DNA of 64,000 bases, taken from Macrococcoides bohemicum. Lineage in GTDB: Bacteria > Bacillota > Bacilli > Staphylococcales > Staphylococcaceae. Positions within the stretch are counted from its first letter, which is position 1. Every line of letters starts with the position of its first letter. Positions 9,901-17,856 of the stretch are shown piece after piece. The notes under the pieces were generated by a model. It did not search any database and was not told where the DNA came from. It saw only the letters and a list, made by a program, of their open reading frames with translations. The stretch spans positions 62,001 to 126,000 of the forward strand of contig NZ_PZJG01000004.1 of NCBI RefSeq assembly GCF_003259675.1, read 5' to 3'. The translations under genes and the position numbers were made by a program.

Positions 9901-10347
9901 TTGCTTTACTTCTTTAAAAGAAGTAACAGCATCCCTTGTCCCAGGGATAATCGGTAATTCTGCCATTTCTGCTGTCGCACGGGCTTTAACTTTATCTCCA
10001 AACATATCTAAATGTTTCGTTTCTGGTCCAATAAAGATAATATCTTCTTCTGCGCAGCGTTCAGCAAAAGTCATATTTTCACTTAAAAACCCATAACCAG
10101 GATGAATTGCATTAGCACCACATTTTTTTGCTATTTCAATGATTCGTTCGATATGAAGATAACTTTCAGTCGGACCAATATTCTCACCAACTAAATAAGA
10201 CTCATCCGCTTTGTATCTATGAAGGGAACCTTTATCTTCTTTAGAATAAATTGCTACAGTTGGTATCTCTAGTTCGGTTGCTGCGCGGAAAATTCTTATT
10301 GCGATTTCCCCACGATTTGCTACAAGTAACTTGTTAATGCGTTTCAT
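6910..10347 (-). CDS. pyc: Pyruvate carboxylase
   Basis: A 1145-residue biotin enzyme making oxaloacetate from pyruvate, bicarbonate and ATP. Domains in order: biotin carboxylase (about 1-455, ATP-grasp loop with GGGGKGM), carboxyltransferase (about 530-800, starting near DTTFRDAHQS), linker/allosteric region, and biotin carrier with the biotinylated Lys in EAMKMET near 1110. The start is ATG at 10347 behind an AGGAGG site; in-frame codons further upstream lack one. It replenishes the TCA cycle and sits next to cta as in staphylococci. Confidence 0.97.
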   Translation of the reverse strand: MKRINKLLVANRGEIAIRIFRAATELEIPTVAIYSKEDKGSLHRYKADESYLVGENIGPTESYLHIERIIEIAKKCGANAIHPGYGFLSENMTFAERCAEEDIIFIGPETKHLDMFGDKVKARATAEMAELPIIPGTRDAVTSFKEVKQFTDSYGFPIIIKAISGGGGKGMRIVNNQEELEEAYQRAQSEAFKSFGNAEVYIEKYIDQPKHIEVQILGDMYGNLVHLFERDCSVQRRHQKVVEVAPSVGLDDDLRMRICEAAVKLMKKINYVNAGTVEFLVSGNEFYFIEVNPRVQVEHTITEMVTGVDIVKTQILIADGENMHDERIAMPMQKDIITLGYAIQCRVTTEDPLNDFMPDTGTIMAYRSTGGFGVRLDAGDGFQGAEISPYYDSLLVKISTQAITFKQAEEKMIRSLREMRIRGIKTNLQFLINVVKHPKFVSGNYTTKFIDDTPELFEIKTPRDRGTKTLEYIANVTVNGFPGVEKKEKPSFEPLYIEKIEPSSESGTKQLLDLHGPEYVKQWLLDQKDVLITDTTFRDAHQSLLATRVRTKDILEVAPMTSHYLKDSFSLEMWGGATFDVAYNFLKEDPWQRLERLRNAIPNILFQMLLRASNAVGYKNYPDNVVTKFVEESAKAGIDVFRIFDSLNWLDQMKVANEAVLKAGKISEGAICYTGDILNPERSSIYTLDYYKKMAKAMEREGFHILAIKDMAGLLKPEAAYELVSELKATVNIPIHLHTHDTSGNGVMLYSRAIEAGVDIVDTALGAMSGLTSQPSSNTLFYGLNGKTRQMRADIDGMEKLSHYWEGVRHYYKDFESDIKSPHTEIYKHEMPGGQYSNLGMQAKSLGLGDRFSEVKDMYRRVNLMFGDIVKVTPSSKVVGDMALFMVQNDLDETSVIDRGASLDFPESVVSFFKGEIGQPVNGFPEALKKVVLKDIESIYVRPGELLAPIDFDLLRKELEEKQNKQVTEQDIISYALYPKVYEQYITTNEKFANVSLLDTPTFFYGMRKNEKVEIAIDEGKTLIVNLISVGHVHEDGYRWVYFDFNGMSRKVYVKDTNVEPSLATIPKADPKNRSHIGAQMPGTVGVVKVKEGDIVTKGQSLLITEAMKMETTIQAPFSGTIDKVYVNTGDSIQTTDLLVEISEA

Positions 10348-10424
10348 ACATTTCCTCCTCATTATGTTATACTTTTCACATATATTATATACAATCATTT
10401 AATGAATTAATATTGTTAAGTTAT

Positions 10425-10453
10425 ATTATACATAAAATATTCATTTATGTCAT
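10425..10453 (-). promoter_or_regulatory. Sigma-A promoter for pyc
   Basis: On the minus strand ATGACA and TATAAT are separated by exactly 17 bases, leaving a leader of about 70 bases to the pyc ATG. Confidence 0.65.
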
Positions 10454-10513
10454 ACTAATATTATAATGTGTTATACTCATGAAATGTCTTTACATCAGTG
10501 ATTAAAATCAAAA

Positions 10514-10539
10514 ATGCATGTGTCAGAAGACACATGCAT
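10514..10539 (-). terminator. Terminator after ftsW
   Basis: Perfect 11-bp stem ATGCATGTGTC/GACACATGCAT with an AGAA loop, followed on the minus strand by TTTTGATTTTAAT. Confidence 0.8.
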
Positions 10540-10541
10540 AC

Positions 10542-10557
10542 TTGTAAACGTATTCAT
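10542..10557. promoter_or_regulatory. Consensus cre (CcpA) site between ftsW and pyc
   Basis: TTGTAAACGTATTCAT fits every defined position of the cre consensus WTGNNARCGNWWWCAW. It lies between the ftsW stop and its terminator, about 90 bases upstream of the candidate pyc -35 and 195 bases upstream of the pyc ATG. Its target is uncertain. Confidence 0.55.
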
Positions 10558-10575
10558 TTTTTAGAATAAATTTTA

Positions 10576-11763
10576 TTATTCTAATGATTTCTTTTTCACA
10601 TCTTTTGCAGCCATTAATAGTAATCCAACCGCTATCGATAAGCTTAACAAGCTTGATCCACCATAGCTTAAAAATGGAAGAGGAACACCTGTTAATGGAA
10701 TTAAGCCAGATATACCTCCAAGATTAATAAAAGTCTGAATTCCGATATAACTTGCTACACCAACACATATAAGCTTATAGAAAACAGTATCTGCAAGTGC
10801 GGCATACATAAATCCTTTATATACGATAAAGAATAATAATGAAATAATGATAATAACACCAACGAGCCCTAATTCTTCAGAAATAACTGCAAAAATAAAG
10901 TCTGTGTGTGGTTCAGGAAGATACCCCAGCTTCATTACACCATTTCCTAAACCTTTACCAAATATCCCTCCATTACCAATTGCCATTAAAGAGTTAGATA
11001 AATGATAACCTGCGCCTTCTTCATCTTTAAAAGGATTTGCAAGCACTTCAAAACGTTGTTGTTGGTGCGTCGCTAATAGCTTCCCAGTGATTAAAAACAT
11101 TCCGGTCATAATAAGTACAACAGCCCCACTTACTAAACCAACCATAATCATCATGGCACGAAATGCGATACCTGAATATAAAAAGATACATCCGATAATC
11201 ATTAATATTATCATCGTTGAGCCAAAGTCATTCTGAATAATTACAAGCCCTGCACATATACCTACCAGAACAAGTGGCGCTATAATATCCCAGCTCATCT
11301 TTTCCAGGTTTTCTTTCTTATCATAGATATAGGCTAAATAAATAATTACAACAATTTTTAGTAATTCAGAAGTTTGTAACTGCATGAAACCAAGAGGCAA
11401 CCAACTTTTTGCACCATTAACTTCTATTCCAAACAAACGCGTAAAAAGTAATAGAATCATAATCGCAATGATCGAAAATTGTTGGACACGTTTATTTTTA
11501 ATGATTTTTATGGACATGAAATATGCCATAAAAAAGACGATTCCAAAACTTAAAATAATAGTCACTAATTGACGTATATAAAAATAATTTGGTGATTTAG
11601 GTATACCACCTGTCAACGTCCCACGCGTTGCAGCGACCATACTCGCACTGTAAATCATCACTAAACCTATCAATACGAGCGAAACATAACTCAATAGTAG
11701 AGGGAAATCCACGTACTTTGTATAATCTTTTATGTATTCGATAAAATTTCTTATGTGTTTCAA
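10576..11763 (-). CDS. ftsW: SEDS-family peptidoglycan glycosyltransferase FtsW
   Basis: A 395-residue polytopic protein with about ten transmembrane segments. It has the SEDS signature regions, including the LQTSELLK stretch and the C-terminal PLTGVPLPFLSYGGSSL segment. It polymerises lipid II at the septum with a partner class B PBP. RodA is the alternative family member; the position next to ylaN and pyc is that of ftsW in Bacillus and Staphylococcus. It is preceded by ylaN on the same strand, with a hairpin between them. Confidence 0.9.
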   Translation of the reverse strand: MKHIRNFIEYIKDYTKYVDFPLLLSYVSLVLIGLVMIYSASMVAATRGTLTGGIPKSPNYFYIRQLVTIILSFGIVFFMAYFMSIKIIKNKRVQQFSIIAIMILLLFTRLFGIEVNGAKSWLPLGFMQLQTSELLKIVVIIYLAYIYDKKENLEKMSWDIIAPLVLVGICAGLVIIQNDFGSTMIILMIIGCIFLYSGIAFRAMMIMVGLVSGAVVLIMTGMFLITGKLLATHQQQRFEVLANPFKDEEGAGYHLSNSLMAIGNGGIFGKGLGNGVMKLGYLPEPHTDFIFAVISEELGLVGVIIIISLLFFIVYKGFMYAALADTVFYKLICVGVASYIGIQTFINLGGISGLIPLTGVPLPFLSYGGSSLLSLSIAVGLLLMAAKDVKKKSLE

Positions 11764-11788
11764 AAGAATCCGCTCCTGAAATAAAATT

Positions 11789-11814
11789 AAGTCTAAAGCA
11801 AACGCTCTAGACTT
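11789..11814 (-). terminator. Terminator-like hairpin after ylaN
   Basis: On the minus strand AAGTCTAGAGC pairs with GCTTTAGACTT (one G-U pair) around GTTT, followed by AATTTTATTT. It overlaps the ylaN stop and lies about 25 bases before ftsW, so ftsW may depend on readthrough. Confidence 0.6.
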
Positions 11815-12089
11815 TAGACATTTGTGAAGGCATCATGTAATTTAGAAAGTTCTTTCTCGAGAGCAGATAAAATCTTTTTGCCTTCATCTTTTTCAATTAA
11901 TCCGATACGTGTTGCAAAATCTACTTCACGACTTAAACCGAACATTTGTGTATCTAACACCTCTTCATAAAGAGGACATTGTGGCATTGTTAAATTGTCC
12001 ATTTGAACTTTAATCAACTGCAAAATTTTCTCTGCATCTTGATTGAGCTGGTCATATGCCTTTTGTTTGTAATCTAAATGGTCACGCAT
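11814..12089 (-). CDS. ylaN: YlaN family protein (UPF0358)
   Basis: A 91-residue soluble helical protein with the conserved core [18 protein letters not shown], closely like staphylococcal YlaN. Family literature links YlaN to iron homeostasis and Fur function in S. aureus; the sequence alone shows no catalytic motif. The start is ATG at 12089, because AAGGTG lies six bases upstream. The earlier ATG at 12104 and longer extensions have no ribosome site. It lies directly upstream of ftsW, as in other Bacillales. Confidence 0.9.
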   Translation of the reverse strand: MRDHLDYKQKAYDQLNQDAEKILQLIKVQMDNLTMPQCPLYEEVLDTQMFGLSREVDFATRIGLIEKDEGKKILSALEKELSKLHDAFTNV

Positions 12090-12158
12090 AGCATACACCT
12101 TCATTTCATTATTCTTATACTTTAAAATTCTATATGACAAGTCCTTAAAAATCAAGCA

Positions 12159-12187
12159 TTTACTTAAATAGAATATGGTATTATAAA
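12159..12187 (+). promoter_or_regulatory. Possible promoter for the 12205 gene
   Basis: TTTACT and TATAAA are spaced by 17 bases. The predicted transcript would start only about 11 bases before the ATG, so the call is tentative. Confidence 0.35.
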
Positions 12188-12204
12188 TATGAAAGGGTGA
12201 TAGT

Positions 12205-12684
12205 ATGATTATACAGATTAAAGGGAAAGTAAAATTCAATATTACATTAGATCCATCTACTTTTATCTTTGATGATCGCAAAGTTGAAATGGATGCGCTT
12301 TTGCAAGGTGAATCTTCAGGTGAAGAAAAAATAAGCTTCCAGGATAATTATGAATGGAACCGTGAAATATTAGAAGGTGGTTCAAAACCTCCGACACTTG
12401 TTTCTGAAAAGAAATTTAAGAAACAAGCATTATTAGAAGGTACTTTCTTAATGAATATGCATTCATTTATTATTAATGCAGAACCAGATAGCGATGCAAC
12501 AAAAGTCGAATTATCGAATGAAGATACTAAAGTGCAAATTACTTTAGCTGAATTGAAGACACTATACTTCCAGTTTTCTAAAGACGGTAAACGTTTATAC
12601 GACGATGGCATGGTTGATGCTTATTTATATAACGACGAACTCAAATTAATCATGAAACACGTTACAGGTATTGCGTTAATTTAA
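12205..12684 (+). CDS. Conserved hypothetical protein (YlaL-like by position)
   Basis: A 159-residue soluble protein starting [20 protein letters not shown], without signal peptide or membrane segment. The ATG at 12205 follows AAAGGGTGA. It is divergent from ylaN and convergent with ylaH. No catalytic motif is recognisable; the alternating hydrophobic pattern suggests a mainly beta fold. B. subtilis ylaL is beside ylaN and of similar length, which is the only basis for the comparison. Confidence 0.75.
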   Translation: MIIQIKGKVKFNITLDPSTFIFDDRKVEMDALLQGESSGEEKISFQDNYEWNREILEGGSKPPTLVSEKKFKKQALLEGTFLMNMHSFIINAEPDSDATKVELSNEDTKVQITLAELKTLYFQFSKDGKRLYDDGMVDAYLYNDELKLIMKHVTGIALI

Positions 12685-12719
12685 TTTTTTTAGATAATCA
12701 TTCGAAATTTATTATCACA

Positions 12720-12756
12720 AAAAGAAGCTCAAGACATTCGTCTTAAGCTTCTTTTT
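12720..12756. terminator. Bidirectional terminator between the 12205 gene and ylaH
   Basis: AAAGAAGCTCAAGAC pairs with GTCTTAAGCTTCTTT around ATTC with one mismatch. Runs of A and T flank it on both sides. The ylaH stop codon is inside the stem. Confidence 0.75.
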
Positions 12757-13084
12757 GTTGTCGCTCTTTATGCAATCGATATCGATACAATCCAAGTACA
12801 ATCGCTGCAATGATTAAACTTTCACCGACAGGTAAAAATACTGCCAGGAAGTTTAATATAATACAACCCAGGAATAATAAAATATATATGACCACATTTT
12901 GCCAAGGTTTTAATTTTCTCGCAAATCCTAAATTATAAACTATTGCACTTAATATAAATATCGCAATCAGTAAATACCACATTCCACTCTCTGGATGTTT
13001 ATCAACTGCAAAAAGTTTAGCAAGAAATGACATTCTTTGTTCAGGATCTACGCTGACTTGCGCATTGCCGATCATAAAATTCAT
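12743..13084 (-). CDS. ylaH: YlaH-like membrane protein
   Basis: A 113-residue protein with three predicted transmembrane helices (about 36-54, 62-82, 86-101) and a charged C-terminal tail RLHKERQQKE. It matches the YlaH-like family found beside typA in Bacillales; the function is unknown. Its ATG is three bases after the typA stop, and its AGGAGG site lies inside the typA 3' end, so the two are co-transcribed. Confidence 0.8.
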   Translation of the reverse strand: MNFMIGNAQVSVDPEQRMSFLAKLFAVDKHPESGMWYLLIAIFILSAIVYNLGFARKLKPWQNVVIYILLFLGCIILNFLAVFLPVGESLIIAAIVLGLYRYRLHKERQQKEA

Positions 13085-13087
13085 TGA

Positions 13088-14932
13088 TTACTCCTCCTCT
13101 TGTATCGCTGCTTTTGCTTTCTTTTGCTCTCTTTCACGTTGAGATTTATCTAATGTTTTCTTTCTTAAACGAATTGATTCAGGTGTAACTTCAACTAATT
13201 CATCGTCATTTAAATATTCTAAAGCTTCTTCTAACGTTAAAGTTCTTGGTTTTTTCATCGTTGTTGTTTGTTCTTTAGTAGCACTACGGATATTGTTTGC
13301 AGCTTTAACTTTAGTAATGTTTACTGTTAAGTCATTATCACGTGAGTTTTCACCAACGATCATACCTTCGTATACTTCAGTACCCGGTTCCATAAAGTTT
13401 ACACCACGATCTTCTAGAGCTAAGATAGCATATGTTGAAGCTACACCTTTATCCATAGAAACTAATACGCCGTTACGACGTCCGCCGATACGCCCTTTTA
13501 ATAATGGACGGTATTCATCAAATGTGTGATTTAAAATCCCATAACCACGTGTCATTGACATGAATTCAGTACGGTAACCGATTAATCCACGTGCAGGTAC
13601 GTTAAAGATTAAACGTGTTTGACCATTACCACTGTTAACCATATCAACCATTTCACCTTTTCGTGTTCCTAAAGATTCAATAACTGATCCAGTATTTTCT
13701 TCTGGTACATCAATTTGAACGCGTTCATATGGCTCATATTTCTTACCATCAATTTCTTTTACGATAACTTCTGGTTTAGAAACTTGTAATTCGAATCCTT
13801 CACGACGCATATTTTCAATTAAGATAGATAGATGTAATTCACCACGACCAGAAACAGTCCAGCTATCAGGACCAACAGACTCAACGCGTAATGATACGTC
13901 TGTCTCAAGTTGTGATTCTAAACGATCTTGGATATTACGCGCAGTAACAAATTTACCTTCTTTACCTGCAAACGGAGAATTGTTTACTGAGAAAGTCATT
14001 TGTAATGTAGGCTCATCGATACGTAATATCGGTAAAGCTTCCGGTGTATCTACAGGCGTAACAGTTTCACCTACGTTAATGTCTTCCATACCAGATACGG
14101 CAATTAAATCACCAGCATATGCTTTTTCAACTTCAACACGTTTTAAACCGAAGAAACCAAAGATTTTAGTAACACGGAAATTTTTAATTGTTCCGTCAAT
14201 CTTTATTAATGAAACTTGTTGTCCTACTTCCATCGTTCCACGGAACACTCGGCCAATACCGATACGACCAACATAGTCATTGTAATCTAATAAAGCGACC
14301 TGGAATTGTAATGGCTCGTCACGGTTATCAACTGGTGCTGGTACATAATCGATAATCGTTTCGTATAAGCTTTGCATGTTTTCATCTTGAGTCGACGCAT
14401 CAAGACTAGCAGTACCATTAATAGCTGAAGCATATACTACAGGGAAATCTAACTGCTCATCATTTGCTTCTAATTCAATAAATAAATCATATACTTCGTC
14501 TAAAACTTCTTCAGGTCTTGCTGAAGGTTTATCTATTTTATTTACTACCACTACAGGTTTTAAATTTTGTTCTAATGCTTTCTTTAATACGAAACGTGTT
14601 TGAGGCATAGTTCCTTCGTATGCATCTACAACCAAACATACACCATCTACCATTTTCATGATACGCTCTACTTCACCACCGAAGTCAGCATGCCCTGGTG
14701 TATCCAGAATGTTGATACGCGTTCCTTTATAATCGATTGCTGTGTTCTTTGCTAAGATCGTGATACCACGTTCTCTTTCGATATCATTCGAATCCATCGC
14801 ACGTTCTTCAACGTGTTCATTTGAACGGAATGTACCTGATTGTTTTAATAATTCATCAACTAGGGTAGTTTTACCGTGGTCAACGTGGGCGATAATTGCA
14901 ATATTACGAACATCTTCTCTAAAATTTGTCAT
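13088..14932 (-). CDS. typA: Ribosome-associated GTPase TypA/BipA
   Basis: A 614-residue translational GTPase related to EF-G. The G1 motif [10 protein letters not shown], the G3 motif [14 protein letters not shown] and G4 NKID are all present, followed by EF-G-like domains II, III and V and the TypA-specific C-terminal domain. It acts in ribosome assembly and stress or cold adaptation. It is the first gene of a typA-ylaH pair, with ylaF divergent upstream. Confidence 0.95.
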   Translation of the reverse strand: MTNFREDVRNIAIIAHVDHGKTTLVDELLKQSGTFRSNEHVEERAMDSNDIERERGITILAKNTAIDYKGTRINILDTPGHADFGGEVERIMKMVDGVCLVVDAYEGTMPQTRFVLKKALEQNLKPVVVVNKIDKPSARPEEVLDEVYDLFIELEANDEQLDFPVVYASAINGTASLDASTQDENMQSLYETIIDYVPAPVDNRDEPLQFQVALLDYNDYVGRIGIGRVFRGTMEVGQQVSLIKIDGTIKNFRVTKIFGFFGLKRVEVEKAYAGDLIAVSGMEDINVGETVTPVDTPEALPILRIDEPTLQMTFSVNNSPFAGKEGKFVTARNIQDRLESQLETDVSLRVESVGPDSWTVSGRGELHLSILIENMRREGFELQVSKPEVIVKEIDGKKYEPYERVQIDVPEENTGSVIESLGTRKGEMVDMVNSGNGQTRLIFNVPARGLIGYRTEFMSMTRGYGILNHTFDEYRPLLKGRIGGRRNGVLVSMDKGVASTYAILALEDRGVNFMEPGTEVYEGMIVGENSRDNDLTVNITKVKAANNIRSATKEQTTTMKKPRTLTLEEALEYLNDDELVEVTPESIRLRKKTLDKSQREREQKKAKAAIQEEE

Positions 14933-15001
14933 TAATTTGTTTCTCCTTAATCGAACTACAGTTTATTATGTAACTGTGATATTATAACATATTATAGGTT
15001 A

Positions 15002-15029
15002 ATTATATATCGATAAATTCCAGATTCAA
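15002..15029 (-). promoter_or_regulatory. Candidate typA promoter
   Basis: TTGAAT and TATAAT on the minus strand are 16 bases apart. Further TATAAT-like boxes lie closer to typA, so the true start site is uncertain. Confidence 0.45.
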
Positions 15030-15049
15030 AATTTAAGGAGTGTTTTTTT

Positions 15050-15235
15050 TTGAAAAAAAGTAAGTTACCATTTTTTTTGTTAGCAATTTTTGCCGTGTTA
15101 ATGTTAATTCTTTTCAGCATCGGATTAGCTGAATTAAATTATTTATTAATCGTCCTATCAATTATTTTATTCACAGTAACGTTTGGATATGGATTTACAC
15201 TAAAAAGTCAATACCGAAAAAATGATTGGTTATAG
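15050..15235 (+). CDS. ylaF: YlaF-like two-helix membrane protein (DUF5325)
   Basis: A 61-residue protein, MKKSKLPFFLLAIFAVLMLI onwards, with two transmembrane helices (about 7-26 and 30-50) and a basic tail. The start is TTG at 15050, nine bases after AAGGAG; there is no ATG in reach. Size, topology and position divergent from typA match B. subtilis ylaF. Function unknown. Confidence 0.75.
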   Translation: MKKSKLPFFLLAIFAVLMLILFSIGLAELNYLLIVLSIILFTVTFGYGFTLKSQYRKNDWL

Positions 15236-15244
15236 TAATTTTGT

Positions 15245-15273
15245 AAAACTGCAAAGTAATCTTTGCAGTTTTT
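15245..15273 (+). terminator. Terminator after ylaF
   Basis: Stem AAAACTGCAAAG/CTTTGCAGTTTT with a TAAT loop, ending in a T run. Confidence 0.85.
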
Positions 15274-15338
15274 CTTATATTTCGAATCAAAATTAATTTT
15301 CTGAACAAATATTTATTAAAAAATTGAAATGCTGCAAT

Positions 15339-15367
15339 TTGCACACAATTCAATCGTCTATTATATT
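15339..15367 (+). promoter_or_regulatory. Promoter for the NERD gene
   Basis: TTGCAC and TATATT are separated by 17 bases, leaving a leader of about 25 bases to the ATG at 15401. Confidence 0.55.
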
Positions 15368-15400
15368 ATGACTGTATTGATTCTATATAGAGGTGATAAC

Positions 15401-15967
15401 ATGATATTAAAACCAAGACAAAAGAATAAACATCTTGCTTATTTAGAAGCTTTAGAAGGAAGAATTGAATTTTCTGAAGAACAGTTAGAGAGATTAGCAT
15501 TACTGCGTAATACCGAAAGATTAGAAATTGAATTTGAAACTTTTCTTAATCATTTAAACACCGATTGTTTTGATATGATATGGCAATTTAATTATTCAGA
15601 TTATCATGTTGATGCATTAATTAACGTCATATTAGTATCTGAATCTGCAATTTATCTTTTTAAACTCAACAATTATTCAGGACCGCATTATGTTAATAAC
15701 GAAGGCATTCTTGCGCACTACATTACTGAACAGCCGCAGTTGGATATATTGCAGTTAAACTGCGTAAAATATTCAATATATTCAATATTAGATACTAAAT
15801 ACAAACATTTACCAATATATATTAAATGTGTGTGCATGGATGAAACGTTTGAACTTGATTCCAATTCTGATCACTATCCATTTCTTTTTAGACACGATAT
15901 TATGCCATATATTAAAAAAATCAACAAAATGAATAAAAAAAAAGCACTCAGAACAGTGAGTACTTAA
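15401..15967 (+). CDS. NERD-like protein, N-terminal part (ends at a frameshift)
   Basis: A 188-residue product, MILKPRQKNKHLAYLEALEG onwards. The region from about residue 30 resembles the nuclease-related (NERD) fold, with an FDMIWQFNYSDYHVDALINVIL core. The start at 15401 follows AGAGGTGATA; earlier in-frame codons lack a site. The frame stops right after a run of nine A at 15935-15943. In the -1 frame, translation continues for about 100 more codons including a zinc ribbon. The intact relative in staphylococci, as I recall it, is a single protein with both parts. So the gene is disrupted, phase-variable or recoded here. Confidence 0.7.
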   Translation: MILKPRQKNKHLAYLEALEGRIEFSEEQLERLALLRNTERLEIEFETFLNHLNTDCFDMIWQFNYSDYHVDALINVILVSESAIYLFKLNNYSGPHYVNNEGILAHYITEQPQLDILQLNCVKYSIYSILDTKYKHLPIYIKCVCMDETFELDSNSDHYPFLFRHDIMPYIKKINKMNKKKALRTVST

Positions 15968-16278
15968 AAAGTGCACATATTGAGCCAATCATTATCAAAC
16001 AATCTGCTTATAGTACAGGCATCGTCTGCCCAAATTGTAAAGCATTAAATCACATTTCAAAATACAAATCACTTGCATATTGCGGTCAATGTCAGACGAT
16101 ACATACTATCGATGAAATTTTTAACTATACTTTGAATGCGTTAATACAATTACACCCCGATCAATCCATCACTAAAGCGAAAATACAAAGATTTTCTGAT
16201 TATTTCTTTACGAATTATCAATTACAAAAACTTTTTCCGAAATCCAAAAAGAAGCAAATAAACCAAATTATCTTTTAG
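15944..16278 (+). pseudogene. Zinc-ribbon C-terminal part of the NERD gene, out of frame
   Basis: This stretch is open in the -1 frame relative to the upstream part and runs without stop to TAG at 16276-16278. It encodes KKSTQNSEYLKSAHIEPII, then CPNC and CGQC pairs 18 residues apart (a zinc ribbon), then a helical tail rich in Lys and Gln. There is no start codon or ribosome site of its own at the junction. Its end overlaps the convergent 3' end of the inositol monophosphatase gene by 11 bases. Confidence 0.7.
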
Positions 16279-17089
16279 AAAATCTGCCTTGATGTATTTT
16301 TTCTAATTCAAGTTTAAAAGGATTAAGATAATCATTCATTATTTCAGCGTGTAGTGTTTTATTCGCTACGACGATTGAATTAGCAGTTAATAGATTAACC
16401 GTTTCACCTAACTGGTTAGTAACGACACCGCCAACTTCTTCGACAATAATTAATCCGCCAGCGAAATCCCATGGATGTAGTCGAAGTGTAATATATGCAT
16501 TTATCTTGTTTGATGCTACATAAGCAAAATCTAATGCAGCAGAACCATAACTTCTTGCACTGCGTGAATCTCTGACAAGCGGGATATAAATATCACGCGT
16601 AAAATCTTTCGTTAACCAATTTGGGTTCATAGAAATAATAGACGTTGCGAGTGGTGTTTCTGTTAGATTTTCTAACTTTACACCGTTTTTGTATGCACCA
16701 TGTCCTGCACGTGCTTCAAATAATATATCTCTCATAACATCATAGACAACACCAGCATATTTTTCACCATCAATAAATATTCCGATAGATATCGCAAAAT
16801 TTTCTTGTTGATGGACAAAATTCAAAGTCCCATCTATTGGGTCTATAATCCAGATGACACCATTTAAATCATCTATATCTTTTCCACTACCTTCTTCACC
16901 AATAATTCTATGGTCCGGATATTTAATTTGTATACGATTAAAAAGGAATTTTTCTGTTGCTTTATCCATATTTGTTACTAGGTCATTTGGGTTTGATTTT
17001 GTTTCTATTAAAAGTGGTTCATTTAATTGCTTGCGGATATTTTCTCCAGCCTGCAATGTGATATCAATTAAAAAATTATAAAGTTCCAT
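16268..17089 (-). CDS. suhB: Inositol monophosphatase family protein (YktC/SuhB-like)
   Basis: A 273-residue Mg-dependent phosphatase. Metal-site motifs visible are EEGSG (first Glu of the site), the DPIDGTLNFVH core, and the C-terminal WDFAGGLIIVEEVGG. Likely substrates are inositol phosphate or related sugar phosphates; the specificity cannot be read from sequence. The start is ATG at 17089, seven bases after AGGAGG. A GTG at 17095 is only one base from the site and is rejected. No separate terminator is visible at its convergent 3' end. Confidence 0.9.
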   Translation of the reverse strand: MELYNFLIDITLQAGENIRKQLNEPLLIETKSNPNDLVTNMDKATEKFLFNRIQIKYPDHRIIGEEGSGKDIDDLNGVIWIIDPIDGTLNFVHQQENFAISIGIFIDGEKYAGVVYDVMRDILFEARAGHGAYKNGVKLENLTETPLATSIISMNPNWLTKDFTRDIYIPLVRDSRSARSYGSAALDFAYVASNKINAYITLRLHPWDFAGGLIIVEEVGGVVTNQLGETVNLLTANSIVVANKTLHAEIMNDYLNPFKLELEKIHQGRFSKR

Positions 17090-17223
17090 ATGCACACCTC
17101 CTGTTCAATATATTATACACAAGAATAAATATATGCAAAAACGTTTTATCATTATGTTTTTTCATGTAATGTTATAATTATTATAATTCAATTGAATTCA
17201 AATTAAAAATAAGCGAGGTTACT

Positions 17224-17835
17224 ATGGTTAAATATACTTTTACAAAAAAAGATTTCGATGTTTTTTATATTGATGGACTTGCACCACGTATGGAAGCATT
17301 GATAGAAACGACGCGACCTAAGTTAGAAGCTTTAGGAGAACATTTTAGTGCGTATTTAAGTGAACATACCGATGAAACTTTCTATCCGCACGTTGCCAAA
17401 CATTTACGCAGAAAGACTAATCCCCCAAATGATACATGGGTTGCCTTTGCTACGAATAAACGGGGCTATAAAATGTTGCCACATTTCCAAATTGGACTGT
17501 TTGGCAGTCACGCATTTGTATTATTCGGAGTTATATATGAGTCTCCTGATAAGGAACGTATGGCGAAAAAATGGAAGAAACAAATCAAAACAATTCAAGA
17601 ATTAGGTGATGAATATATCATTAAAGGCGATCATATGAAAGAAAATTATGATGTCATTAAAGATTTAAAGCAGAATGATATCGAAGCTTATATCAATCGA
17701 CTTATCAATGTCAAAAAAGGTGAATTAATGTTTGGTAAAGTATTTTATCCTGGTGATGCTGCATTAAAATCGGATAAAGCATTTATTCAGGAAATTGAGA
17801 AAACATACTTTGAATTATTACCTTTATATCAATAA
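17224..17835 (+). CDS. yktB: DUF1054 family protein (YktB, UPF0637)
   Basis: A 203-residue soluble protein starting MVKYTFTKKDFDVFYIDGL, matching the YktB family in length and in the conserved PHFQIGLFGSHAFVLFGVIYE core. The function is unknown. A TATAAT box at 17173-17178 probably drives it; no good -35 is visible. The divergent suhB-like gene is the usual yktB neighbour. Confidence 0.85.
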   Translation: MVKYTFTKKDFDVFYIDGLAPRMEALIETTRPKLEALGEHFSAYLSEHTDETFYPHVAKHLRRKTNPPNDTWVAFATNKRGYKMLPHFQIGLFGSHAFVLFGVIYESPDKERMAKKWKKQIKTIQELGDEYIIKGDHMKENYDVIKDLKQNDIEAYINRLINVKKGELMFGKVFYPGDAALKSDKAFIQEIEKTYFELLPLYQ

Positions 17836-17856
17836 AAAACGCCTAGGGCGTTTTTT
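17834..17856. terminator. Bidirectional terminator after yktB
   Basis: AAAAAACGCC and GGCGTTTTTT pair around a three-base loop. It also covers the stop of the convergent DUF4064 gene. Confidence 0.85.
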
